From: an uncultured Gemmatimonadota bacterium
GTDB lineage: Bacteria > Gemmatimonadota > Gemmatimonadetes > Gemmatimonadales > Gemmatimonadaceae
Length of the DNA: 24,386 nt
Assembly (NCBI GenBank): GCA_946479895.1
Contig: CAMLHT010000018.1
Location: forward strand, 1-24,386
Direction of reading: 5' to 3'
This document shows, piece by piece, positions 7,179 through 14,867 of the stretch. How positions within the stretch are numbered: the stretch's first letter is position 1; each line of letters begins with the position of its first letter. A program made the translations under genes and the position numbers. Under the pieces are notes generated by a model. That model did no database searches. It was given only the letters and a program-made list of their open reading frames with translations, and had not been told where the DNA came from.

Positions 7179-7210
7179 TACTCACAGAAAGTAAGTGTTA
7201 TCACTCTTAC
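7176..7210. promoter_or_regulatory. Probable HxlR operator half-sites overlapping the promoter
   Basis: AGTTACT (7176-7182) and AGTAAGT (7190-7196) form an inverted repeat with six of seven positions matched and a 7-bp gap. A third half-site CTTAC (7206-7210) pairs with GTAAG (7191-7195). The first half-site overlaps the last bases of the -10 element, and the second sits at the expected transcription start, a position suited to repression. The A/T-rich sequence stands out against the high-GC background. Binding by the adjacent HxlR protein is inferred from position and from the usual style of family operators. Confidence 0.6.
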
Positions 7211-7240
7211 GTCTTTCACACTCACATTGAGGATCGACCC

Positions 7241-7795
7241 ATGACCGCAACCGCAACCGTTCCCAAGACCACCACCTGGCAGCTCGACCCGTCGCATTCC
7301 TCGGTCGAGTTCTCCGTGAAGCACCTGATGATCGCGAGCGTGAAGGGCTCCTTCGGGAAGTTCGAAGCGTCGCTGGCGGGCGACGACAACGATCTCTCCG
7401 GGGCGAAGATCACGGTCACGATCGATACGTCGTCGATCGACACCGGCAACGACCAGCGCGACGCCCACCTTCGCTCGGGGGATTTCTTCGACGTCGAGAA
7501 GTATCCGGCGATCACGTTCACGGGCAAGCGCATCGTCGGCGACGCCTTCGGCGAGTTCAAGCTGGTCGGCGACCTGACGATTCGTGACGTCACGCGGGAG
7601 ATCACGCTCGACGCCACGTTCGAGGGCCGCGCCAAGGATCCGTGGGGCAATTCCCGCCTCGGCTACACGGCCACCGGGAAGATCCGCCGGACCGACTTCG
7701 GCCTGAACTGGAACCAGGCGCTCGAGGCGGGCGGGGTGCTCGTCAGCGAGGACGTGAAGATCGCGGTCGAGGCGCAGTTCGTGAAGCAGCAGTAA
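7241..7795 (+). CDS. YceI-family lipid-binding-fold protein
   Basis: A 184-residue protein. YceI proteins form a beta-barrel of the lipocalin type that binds polyisoprenoid chains or similar ligands. The family pattern is clear: WQLDPSHSSVEFSVKHLMIASVKG near the N-terminus, SSIDTGNDQRDAHLRSGDFFDVEKYP in the middle, then FTGKRI, LTIRDVTREI and the terminal TDFGLNWNQALEAGG with VSEDVKI. No signal peptide is visible, so it is likely cytoplasmic, unlike E. coli YceI. GAGGA lies about nine bases before the ATG. It has its own promoter with HxlR-like half-sites and ends at an intrinsic terminator, so it is probably a single-gene unit under control of the divergent regulator. Confidence 0.95.
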   Translation: MTATATVPKTTTWQLDPSHSSVEFSVKHLMIASVKGSFGKFEASLAGDDNDLSGAKITVTIDTSSIDTGNDQRDAHLRSGDFFDVEKYPAITFTGKRIVGDAFGEFKLVGDLTIRDVTREITLDATFEGRAKDPWGNSRLGYTATGKIRRTDFGLNWNQALEAGGVLVSEDVKIAVEAQFVKQQ

Positions 7796-7812
7796 CCCTC
7801 GCGGCCCGCGGA

Positions 7813-7864
7813 GGGAGTCCTGGTCGTCGGGCAATTGGCTCGCGACCGGGGCTCCCTTTTTTTT
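7813..7864 (+). terminator. Intrinsic terminator of the YceI gene
   Basis: A 14-bp stem (7813-7826 with 7843-7856), a 16-base loop and eight consecutive Ts (7857-7864). Two pairs are G-U wobbles only when read on the plus strand; on the minus strand they become mismatches, which fixes the direction. The T-run touches the stop codon of the convergent permease gene at 7865. Confidence 0.92.
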
Positions 7865-10288
7865 CTACTCGCTCCGCAACGCGTTGAGCGGATGCACGAG
7901 CGTCGCCCGCCGGGCGGGGATGAGGCACGCCAGGAGTCCGGCAGCCGCCAGCGTCAACACCACCGCGACGTAGATGTAGGGGTCGCGCGGATTGACGTCG
8001 AGCAGGAGGATGCGGAGGAGCTGCGACACGCCCAGCGCCAGGCCCACGCCCAGCACCATGCCGACGGCGAGCTGCGCCGCGCCCTGGCGGAAGATCATGC
8101 GGACGACGTCCGCGCTGCGCGCGCCCAGGGCCATGCGGATGCCCACTTCGCGGGTGCGGCGGCTGACCGAGAAGGACATCACGGCGTACAGTCCGATCGC
8201 CGCGAGGAACAGCGCGATGAACCCGAAGATCATGAACATCGTGCCGAAGATGCGGATGAACCACAGCGGGCGGGCGATCGCCTCGCGCAGCGAATACACC
8301 CAGTAGAGGGGGATGTCCGGGTCGAGCGAGGCGACGGCGGCGCGGACGGAATTCGTGAGCTGGAGCGGCTCGCCGCGCGTTCTCGCGGTCACGTAGACGA
8401 AGCGCGTGTGGCTCTGTGAGAGCGGGCGATAGACGACGGGCGGCCTGGGCTCGTCCGGATCTCCCGCGAAGACGTCGCCGACGACGCCCACGATCGTCAG
8501 CCACGGGTCCGTGCTCTTCGACGTGCCGAGGCGGATGCGGCGTCCGATCGCGTTGCCGTCGGGGAAATACTGCTTCACGAATTTCTCGTTGACGAGCGCG
8601 ACGGGCATCGATCCCGCGCGGTCGCCGGAGTTGAAGGTCCGTCCCGAGCGTGACGGAATGCCCAGCACCTCGAAGAACGCGTCCTGCACGGGGACGAACC
8701 GCGTGCGGGGATATTCCCGGTCCGTCGCGTAAGCCTTGCCTTCGATGCCGACCTGCCCGCCGTTGTAGCTCGCGTCGCCCGAAGGCAGTCCGCCGGTGAG
8801 CGCCGCGGCGGTGACCCCAGGGATCGCGGCCACCTTCTGCTGGAGCTGCTCGTAGAACTGCTTCTGCGCGAGCGTATCCGTATACCCTTCCGGGAATCCG
8901 AGCCGGGCGGTGAAGACGCCCTCGGGATTGAAGCCCATCTCCATCGTGCGGATCTTCGACACGCTCTTGATCATCAGGCCGGCGGCGACCAGCAGGCCGC
9001 ACGACAGCGCGATCTCGAAGACGACGAGCGCCTTGCTGATGCGGCCGATGCGGAAGCTCGACGCGCCGCGTGAATCATCCTTGAGGATCTCGTTGATGTC
9101 GGCGCGGGATGACTGGTAGGCGGGGATCGCCCCGGAGAGCAGGGTGGTCAGGACCGCCACGGCGACGGTGAACGCGAGCACCGGCGGATGCAGCCGGATG
9201 TCGATGAAGAACGGCGGATCGGTGTCCACCAGCGCGCGGTTGAAGGCGCCGATCCCGAACCAGGCGACGACGAGCCCGAGGACGGCGGCGATCGCCGAGA
9301 GGGCGAGCGCCTCGGTCAGGAACTGCCGGATCACCGCCGCGCGCGACGCACCGAGCGCCGTCCGGATGCCCACTTCCTTCGTCTTGTGCGCGGCCCGGTC
9401 GAGGAGGAGGTTCGCGACGTTGGCGCAGGCGATCAGCAGCACGAAGAACACGGCGCCGAGCATGGTCTGCAGCAGGCGCTTCGGCTGGGGGCCGATGAAC
9501 GCGTCGACGTAGTTTCGGACCGATGCGGTGATGTGCTCGTTAGACTCCGGGTAGTCCTTCGCGAGTCGCGCGGCGATCGCCGCGAAGTCCGCGGATGCCT
9601 GGTCGATCGTGACGCCGGGCCTGAGCCTGCCGTAGGTCTCGAGCGACTGGCCCTGGCCCCTCTTACCCGCGAGTGGATCGACCTGGAAGGGCAGCCAGAT
9701 CTTCGCGTTGTTCGGGAAGGCGAACTGCGCGGGCATCACTCCGACGATCGTATACGGAACGCCGTTCGCGCGGATCGTCGTGTTGAGCACGTCCCGCCTG
9801 CCGCCGAATCGCTGCTGCCACATGTCGTGGCTCAGGACGGCGACCTTCGGACCGGCGGGCCGGTCTTCACCCGGCAGGAAGCCGCGGCCGAGAATGGGCC
9901 GCACGCGGAGGACACCGAACGCGTTCGCGGTGACCCAGCTGCCGGAGTATCGCTCGGCCTTGTCGCCGCCGCTGACGTTGATGGTACCGGAGGTGGTGCC
10001 GGCCAGGTCCTCCAGGCTTCGCTGCTGCGCCTTGTAGTCGGCGTAATCCTGGATGGAGACGTCGAAGTTGTTGTCGGGTCCCCGCGTGACGTCCGCCCGG
10101 CGCACCATGACGATCCGGTTGCCATCCTCGAAGGGCAGTCCCTTCATCAGGGCCCCGTAGAGGATGCTGAACATCGTCGTGGTGAGCGCGATGCCGATGG
10201 TCAGCGCGAGCGTGGCGACGATGGCGAGCATCGGGCTCTGCGCGAGGGAGCGAAACCCGTAGCGGATGTCGCGGAGGAGAGCGTTCAT
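7865..10288 (-). CDS. ADOP-type duplicated ABC permease (MacB/FtsX fold)
   Basis: An 807-residue inner-membrane protein with two MacB-like halves. The N-terminal segment MNALLRDIRYGFRSL and the helix at about 21-43 are typical of acidobacterial duplicated orphan permeases. Each half has a periplasmic MacB-core-like domain followed by an FtsX domain. The FtsX hallmark EVGIRTALGAS occurs in the first half and EVGIRMALGAR in the second. The chain ends with PARRATLVHPLNALRSE, usual for the family. Such permeases are thought to act with a separate ATPase in efflux or in moving lipids or proteins across the envelope. No matching ATPase lies in this window, and no PadR regulator is adjacent, though both are common partners. 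The start is ATG at 10288, with a weak Shine-Dalgarno match. Confidence 0.94.
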   Translation of the reverse strand: MNALLRDIRYGFRSLAQSPMLAIVATLALTIGIALTTTMFSILYGALMKGLPFEDGNRIVMVRRADVTRGPDNNFDVSIQDYADYKAQQRSLEDLAGTTSGTINVSGGDKAERYSGSWVTANAFGVLRVRPILGRGFLPGEDRPAGPKVAVLSHDMWQQRFGGRRDVLNTTIRANGVPYTIVGVMPAQFAFPNNAKIWLPFQVDPLAGKRGQGQSLETYGRLRPGVTIDQASADFAAIAARLAKDYPESNEHITASVRNYVDAFIGPQPKRLLQTMLGAVFFVLLIACANVANLLLDRAAHKTKEVGIRTALGASRAAVIRQFLTEALALSAIAAVLGLVVAWFGIGAFNRALVDTDPPFFIDIRLHPPVLAFTVAVAVLTTLLSGAIPAYQSSRADINEILKDDSRGASSFRIGRISKALVVFEIALSCGLLVAAGLMIKSVSKIRTMEMGFNPEGVFTARLGFPEGYTDTLAQKQFYEQLQQKVAAIPGVTAAALTGGLPSGDASYNGGQVGIEGKAYATDREYPRTRFVPVQDAFFEVLGIPSRSGRTFNSGDRAGSMPVALVNEKFVKQYFPDGNAIGRRIRLGTSKSTDPWLTIVGVVGDVFAGDPDEPRPPVVYRPLSQSHTRFVYVTARTRGEPLQLTNSVRAAVASLDPDIPLYWVYSLREAIARPLWFIRIFGTMFMIFGFIALFLAAIGLYAVMSFSVSRRTREVGIRMALGARSADVVRMIFRQGAAQLAVGMVLGVGLALGVSQLLRILLLDVNPRDPYIYVAVVLTLAAAGLLACLIPARRATLVHPLNALRSE

Positions 10289-10370
10289 GGGCGGACCTGG
10301 TGGGTGACGGTCGCGTTCGCCATCGAGTGCGGGCTTTACGCGCGGTCCGGAAACGGGGTTTCAGCCGGCC

Positions 10371-10403
10371 GGAAAACGAAAGGGCCGCGCAGTCGCGCGG
10401 CCC
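10371..10403 (-). terminator. Intrinsic terminator after the small charged ORF
   Basis: A 9-bp perfect stem, GGGCCGCGC (10382-10390) and GCGCGGCCC (10395-10403), with loop AGTC. Read on the minus strand the stem is followed by TTTCGTTTTCC, a T-rich tail; on the plus strand no Ts follow. It lies 28 bp after the stop of the 70-residue ORF and separates it from the permease gene. Confidence 0.75.
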
Positions 10404-10431
10404 TCGGCTCCCGGCATTTACTCCCGGGCTC

Positions 10432-10644
10432 TCAGATGTCCGTCCCCATCCGCTCGATCCGCCGACGCTCTCCCCGGCGGCGATCGGACTGCGCGCCAGG
10501 CCATGGTGATTCGTCCTCCCGGGAGCGATCAGCCACGATTGGCTTGCGCTCGATCTCGACCTCACCGTCCGCCTGGCCTCTCGACCGAGGATCGTTCTGT
10601 GGTTCGCGCCCGGCACGCTCGTGCGAGCTTTCCGATCGATACAT
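10432..10644 (-). CDS. Small, highly charged protein of unknown function
   Basis: A 70-residue ORF with ATG at 10644, preceded by GGGGAGGG at a spacing suited to a Shine-Dalgarno sequence. An intrinsic terminator follows on the same strand. The protein is unusually rich in arginine (about 16 residues) with many Asp and Glu, few hydrophobics and no visible fold, signal peptide or membrane segment; it is probably disordered. Examples are MYRSESSHERAGREP at the start and SDRRRGERRRIERMG near the end. About 71% of codons end in G or C, which looks lower than in the larger neighbouring genes. I do not recognise a family. A nucleic-acid or polyanion-binding role would fit the composition but is only a guess. 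It could still be a non-coding transcript with a chance ORF. Confidence 0.55.
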   Translation of the reverse strand: MYRSESSHERAGREPQNDPRSRGQADGEVEIERKPIVADRSREDESPWPGAQSDRRRGERRRIERMGTDI

Positions 10645-10652
10645 ATGGCCCT

Positions 10653-10778
10653 CCCCGGCGCTCCGCCGTCTCTCAGGACAATCAACCGCCGGGACCAGAC
10701 CTATGCAAACGGGGAGCCAAACGGTTCAGCTGGCTGGACAGATTCCGCCCCCTCCATAAGGTTGTCGGAGCGCCGGGG
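10653..10778 (-). promoter_or_regulatory. Long-range inverted repeat spanning the leader of the small ORF
   Basis: CCCCGGCGCTCCG at 10653-10665 and its perfect 13-bp complement CGGAGCGCCGGGG at 10766-10778 are 100 bp apart. On the minus strand, the arm nearer the gene runs straight into the Shine-Dalgarno region of the 70-residue ORF, so pairing could hide the ribosome site. The rest of this 195-bp gap up to the serine hydrolase shows no convincing promoter. Confidence 0.4.
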
Positions 10779-10840
10779 CCGATTTATGGAACAGGACGCT
10801 GGCGCAGCCGTACAAGAATCCACCCCGGTCCAGGTGGCGG

Positions 10841-12286
10841 ATGAGTCGTCGGGCGTTCGTTCTGATCGCGATGGTCACGGCCTCACCAGTAGCTGCGCAG
10901 GCCCCCGGCGTGGTTTCCCGATGGGTCGACTCCGTGTTCGCGCCCTACAACCGCCCCAACGTGCCAGGCTGCGCCGTGGGAGTCGTCCGCGAGGGGACCC
11001 TGGTCTATTCGCGGGGGTTCGGTGAGGCCAACCTCTTCGCGCACGCGCGCAACACGCCCTCGACCGCGTTCTACCTCGCGTCCCTGTCCAAGCAGTTCAC
11101 GGCGATGGCGGTCCTGCTGCTCGAGCAGGACGGGAAGCTCAAGCTCTCCGACGACGTTCGTCGCTGGGTTCCGGAAGTCCCGAAGCTCGGCCACATCACC
11201 CTGCGCGACCTGCTCCAGCACACCAGCGGGCTGCGCGACTATTACAGCCTGCTCAGCCTGAATGGCTGGCGGCCCAACGAGCTCCTCACCGAGCGTGAGT
11301 TTCTCGACCTCGTCTCCCGCCAGCGCGCGTTGAACTTCGCGCCGGGAACCGAGTTTCTCTACAGCAACACCGGCTACGCGCTGCTTTCCATCGTCGTCCG
11401 CCGCGCGTCGGGGGAGTCGCTGCGCGATTTCGCGGAACACAGGATCTTCCGGCCCCTCGGGATGCGTCATACGCAGTTCCGCGACGACCACACGCGTCGC
11501 ATCGACCACGAGGCGATCGGATACGTCCCGCAGAACGGCGGGTTTCCCGTCAGCATTCCGCAGATGGACGTCGTCGGCGACGGCGGCGTATTCTCCACCG
11601 TCGAAGACCTCGCGCGCTGGGACGCGAACTTCGACACCGGCGTGGTCGGCGGAGTGGCCGGCGTGCGTCTCCTCCAGGAGCCGGGCGTCCTCGCGGACGG
11701 ACGGAGCACGGGCTACGCGCTCGGCCTGAGCGTGGGGATGTTCAGCGGATCCCGGGTCGTGTCGCACAGTGGCGCCTACGGCGGCTATCGCTCGACCTAC
11801 CTGCGCTTCCCCGACGACCATCTCGCCGTCATCACCCTCTGCAACGTGGCGACGATGTCGTCGCAGCTGGCGGAGCAGGTCGCCAACGTCTACCTCGCGC
11901 AGCCGATGCGCGTGGGAGACGGCTCGCTCGACCCGTTCCCGTCGTCGCTGCCCCGCTTCCTTCCCCCCGTGGCCCGTGGCCTCAACGAGCTCCAGGAGCC
12001 CGACGAGAACGTCTGGCTCGAGGGGAAGTACTACAGCGAGGAGCTCGACATGGAGGTGACGATCCGGTCGATGGACTCGAGGCTCGTGATGCGGCGCCCC
12101 ATGGCGGCGGACTTGACGTTCAGCCGCGTGGCGCGCGACGTGTTCACGACGAGCGATCAGGTGTCGCTCAGGATCGAGCGCGATCCGTCGGGAACCGTCT
12201 CGAGCTTTCTCCTCTCAATGAGCCGCGTGCGGAATCTCCGCTTCGTGAAGCGCAGCGGCATCGTCGGAGTGCTCGGCACCTACTGA
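10841..12286 (+). CDS. Secreted serine hydrolase, class C beta-lactamase / DD-peptidase-like
   Basis: A 481-residue protein. The signal peptide covers residues 1-20 (cleavage near PVAAQA). The beta-lactamase-fold domain carries the SxxK motif as S81-L-S-K84, the YxN motif as Y174-S-N176, and H309-S-G311 in place of KTG. This set is typical of the PF00144 group, which includes esterases, D-aminopeptidases and penicillin-binding proteins, so a true beta-lactamase is not implied. The last 110 residues look like a separate beta-rich domain common in this group (LEGKYYSEELDMEVTIR onward). AGGTGG precedes the ATG by about five bases. The stop region overlaps the convergent hrpB stop by 7 bp. The substrate is unknown, but a peptide, ester or peptidoglycan fragment is likely. 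Confidence 0.93.
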   Translation: MSRRAFVLIAMVTASPVAAQAPGVVSRWVDSVFAPYNRPNVPGCAVGVVREGTLVYSRGFGEANLFAHARNTPSTAFYLASLSKQFTAMAVLLLEQDGKLKLSDDVRRWVPEVPKLGHITLRDLLQHTSGLRDYYSLLSLNGWRPNELLTEREFLDLVSRQRALNFAPGTEFLYSNTGYALLSIVVRRASGESLRDFAEHRIFRPLGMRHTQFRDDHTRRIDHEAIGYVPQNGGFPVSIPQMDVVGDGGVFSTVEDLARWDANFDTGVVGGVAGVRLLQEPGVLADGRSTGYALGLSVGMFSGSRVVSHSGAYGGYRSTYLRFPDDHLAVITLCNVATMSSQLAEQVANVYLAQPMRVGDGSLDPFPSSLPRFLPPVARGLNELQEPDENVWLEGKYYSEELDMEVTIRSMDSRLVMRRPMAADLTFSRVARDVFTTSDQVSLRIERDPSGTVSSFLLSMSRVRNLRFVKRSGIVGVLGTY

Positions 12287-14763
12287 CCGCGGGGCTTCGC
12301 GCGGCGAGTCGGGGTCGCATTCGCCGGGTCGTCCGGCCAGGGATGCCGGGGATATCGGCCGCGCAGGTCCTTGCGGACGTCGAAGTACGAGTTCTTCCAG
12401 AATCCGGCGAGGTCGCGCGTCACCTGCACCGGGCGCTGCGCGGGGGAGAGCAGGTGCATGGTGACCGGCACCCGGTTCAGCCCGACCCGCGGACTCTCCG
12501 CCATCCCGAATACCTCCTGGATCCGCACGGCAATCGACGGCGCCGCCGCGTCGCGATAATCCACGCGGATCCGCGAACCTGTCGGCACTTCAACGTGTCG
12601 CGGGGCGATTTCGTCGAGCCGACGCCGCTGCTGAAAGTCGAGGGTTCCCAGCACCGCAGCGCCGAGGTCCGCCCGCGCCGCCTCGGCCAGCGTGCGTGAC
12701 CCGGCCAGGGCCGGAACGAGCCAGGTGTCCGCCGTGCGCTCGAGGTCTGCCATGGTCAACACCGGCCATCGCTCCGGCTCGATGCTGTGGGCGAACGCGA
12801 TGCGGTCGATCTCGGCGCGCAGGTCCTCGCTGTCCAGCAGTCCGCGACCGATCGCGGCGCGCGCCAGCGCGGACGCGACCTCCGTCGGGTCGGCCCGCGT
12901 CGTCTTCTCACTCAGGACGAGCGCGCCCAGCCTGCGCCGCACGAGCACGTCGACCGCTTCCGTGCGGGCATTCCATTCCACCTCCCGCGTCGTCTCGACC
13001 TGGTCGGCGAAGAGTGCTTCGACCGTCTCACTCGCGATCGCGACGGCGAGGTACGCCTTGCTCACGGGTTTCCGGCCATCCAGCTCGACCGCGACGATGA
13101 AGTCCTCGCCGGCAATGGCGGTGGACGCGTCGATCATGACGTCGCCGCCCTGGCGAGTCACGAAGCGGCCGCGCTGACCCTTGCGCGCGATCGCGACGCG
13201 GTCGGGGTAGGCGAGCGCGGCGAGGGTTCCCGCATCCGCCTCCTCCAATCCGGCGCGGGGGCGCGCGCGCGTGACATCGTCGTGGAGGCGCCTGGCGTCC
13301 CGCAGGATGCGGTCGACCGCTTCGCGGTTGACGATCCCGGTGCCGGCGTGCGCCCCGCTACTCCCTTTCCTCACCGCCTCGAGTACCTCCAGGCGCAGCT
13401 TCAGGTCCGGATCCGCGATGCCGTCAAACCGGATGAAGTCCCGGTCGCTGAGCAGCGCCGCGATCTCGCAGGCCATGCGCCGTGGTTCACCCTCCCGCGC
13501 GTGGAGGATCATGTGGGCGAGCCGCGGATGGAGGGGCAGTGAGGCGGCCGCTTCACCATCCGAGGTCAGGCGGCCGAGGTCGTCGACAAGGGAGAGCTCC
13601 TCGAGAACCGTTCTCGCGGCAGCGAAGGCCGCCGGTGCCGGCGGATCGATCCACGACAGCTCTGCCGGATCATGTATGCCCGCGGCGGCGAGATCCAGCG
13701 CGAGGGGTGCGAGGTCGGCCTCGACGATTTCCGGCAGGGCGGCAGGCACGAGATCGTCGTGCTCGTTCCACAACCGGTAGCACACGCCGCTCGCAACGCG
13801 ACCCGCGCGACCGCGACGCTGGTCAGCGGTCGCCCGCGACACGCGGATGGTCTCGAGACGGGTCATCCCGGTGCGTGGCGAGAAGCGGGGCCGGCGGGCC
13901 AGGCCGGCGTCGACGACCACGCGCACGCCGGGAATGGTGAGGCTCGTCTCGGCGATCGACGTCGCGAGCACCACCCGCCGGTGATCGGACGGACGGACGG
14001 CGCGGTCCTGCTCGTCGGCAGAGAGTCCGCCGAACAGCGCGAGAACCTCGCATCCGGTCGCGGCGCCGAGGAGTCCGCGTACCCGGTGGATCTCGGGAGC
14101 GCCCGGCAGGAAGACGAGCACGTCCCCTTCATGCTCCCTGATCGCGTTTCTTGTCGCGCTCGCGACCGCCGCATCGAGCGCCTTGGGATCCCTTGGAGGT
14201 GCGTAGCGCGTCTCGACGGGAAAGACCTGGCCGGCGGCCGTCACGACGGGCGCGCCGCCCAGGAGACGCGCCACTCCCGCGGCGTCGAGAGTCGCCGACA
14301 TCACGAGCAGGTGCATGTCGTCGCGCACGAGCCGGCGACTGTGCAGCGTGAGGGCGAGGCCGAGGTCGGCGACCAGGCTCCGCTCGTGGAACTCGTCGAA
14401 AATGACGAGGCCGATGCCGTCGAGTGTGGGATCGCGCTGAATGCGGCGCGTGAGGATGCCTTCGGTCACGACCTCGATCCGCGTCCGCTCGCTCACGCGG
14501 GTCTCGGTGCGCGTGCGGAAGCCGACCGTGGCTCCGACCGGCTCGCCGAGCATCGCGGCCATGCGATGCGCCGCGGCTCGCGCCGCCACGCGGCGCGGCT
14601 CGAGCATGACGATGCGATCCCTGCCGACGAGGCCGGCCTCGAGCAGCGCGAGCGGCACGACGGTCGTCTTGCCCGCGCCCGGCGGAGCCTGGAGCACGGC
14701 CGTGCGCGTCAGGCGCAGCGCCTGCACGAGCTCGGGAATGACTTCGACGACGGGAAGGCTCAA
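12280..14763 (-). CDS. hrpB: ATP-dependent helicase HrpB (DEAH/RHA family)
   Basis: An 827-residue cytoplasmic helicase, close to the usual HrpB length. Walker A GAGKTT lies at residues 29-34, the DEAH-box variant DEFH at 123-126, motif III SAT at 156-158 and motif VI QRRGRAGR at 315-322. The tail with HPWPDDP is characteristic of HrpB and separates it from HrpA. The frame extends to 14904, but known HrpB proteins begin at the equivalent of SLPVVEVIPEL, which here has a TTG codon at 14763, so TTG is chosen. No ATG lies nearer. HrpB acts on nucleic acid, but its physiological role is poorly defined. The gene overlaps the serine hydrolase tail-to-tail by 7 bp and is divergent from the receiver-like gene. 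Confidence 0.93.
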   Translation of the reverse strand: MSLPVVEVIPELVQALRLTRTAVLQAPPGAGKTTVVPLALLEAGLVGRDRIVMLEPRRVAARAAAHRMAAMLGEPVGATVGFRTRTETRVSERTRIEVVTEGILTRRIQRDPTLDGIGLVIFDEFHERSLVADLGLALTLHSRRLVRDDMHLLVMSATLDAAGVARLLGGAPVVTAAGQVFPVETRYAPPRDPKALDAAVASATRNAIREHEGDVLVFLPGAPEIHRVRGLLGAATGCEVLALFGGLSADEQDRAVRPSDHRRVVLATSIAETSLTIPGVRVVVDAGLARRPRFSPRTGMTRLETIRVSRATADQRRGRAGRVASGVCYRLWNEHDDLVPAALPEIVEADLAPLALDLAAAGIHDPAELSWIDPPAPAAFAAARTVLEELSLVDDLGRLTSDGEAAASLPLHPRLAHMILHAREGEPRRMACEIAALLSDRDFIRFDGIADPDLKLRLEVLEAVRKGSSGAHAGTGIVNREAVDRILRDARRLHDDVTRARPRAGLEEADAGTLAALAYPDRVAIARKGQRGRFVTRQGGDVMIDASTAIAGEDFIVAVELDGRKPVSKAYLAVAIASETVEALFADQVETTREVEWNARTEAVDVLVRRRLGALVLSEKTTRADPTEVASALARAAIGRGLLDSEDLRAEIDRIAFAHSIEPERWPVLTMADLERTADTWLVPALAGSRTLAEAARADLGAAVLGTLDFQQRRRLDEIAPRHVEVPTGSRIRVDYRDAAAPSIAVRIQEVFGMAESPRVGLNRVPVTMHLLSPAQRPVQVTRDLAGFWKNSYFDVRKDLRGRYPRHPWPDDPANATPTRRAKPRGQ

Positions 14764-14781
14764 TGCGGACTCGAGAGGCGT

Positions 14782-14799
14782 CGCTCGGGAGCCCGAGCG
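14782..14799. promoter_or_regulatory. Palindrome in the hrpB / receiver-gene divergent region
   Basis: CGCTCGGG (14782-14789) and CCCGAGCG (14792-14799) form perfect 8-bp arms around a 2-bp centre, 18 bases upstream of the hrpB TTG. It lies in the 104-bp gap between two divergent genes and could be an operator or a leader hairpin. The remainder of the gap shows no strong promoter match. Confidence 0.4.
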
Positions 14800-14867
14800 T
14801 CTGGTGGCGCGTAAGTTCTCACGACTTTTCGCCGAGTCAACATGCGAGTGGTGCGACCATTGCGGCG

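Noticed and set aside
10350..10362. GAAAC-GGG-GTTTC hairpin upstream of the permease
   Set aside because: Arms of only 5 bp with a 3-base loop; easily chance in this composition and with no further support.
10841..12286. Antibiotic-resistance class C beta-lactamase
   Set aside because: SxxK and YxN are present, but HSG replaces KTG and there is an extra C-terminal domain, as in many esterases and peptidases of the family; no resistance role is supported.
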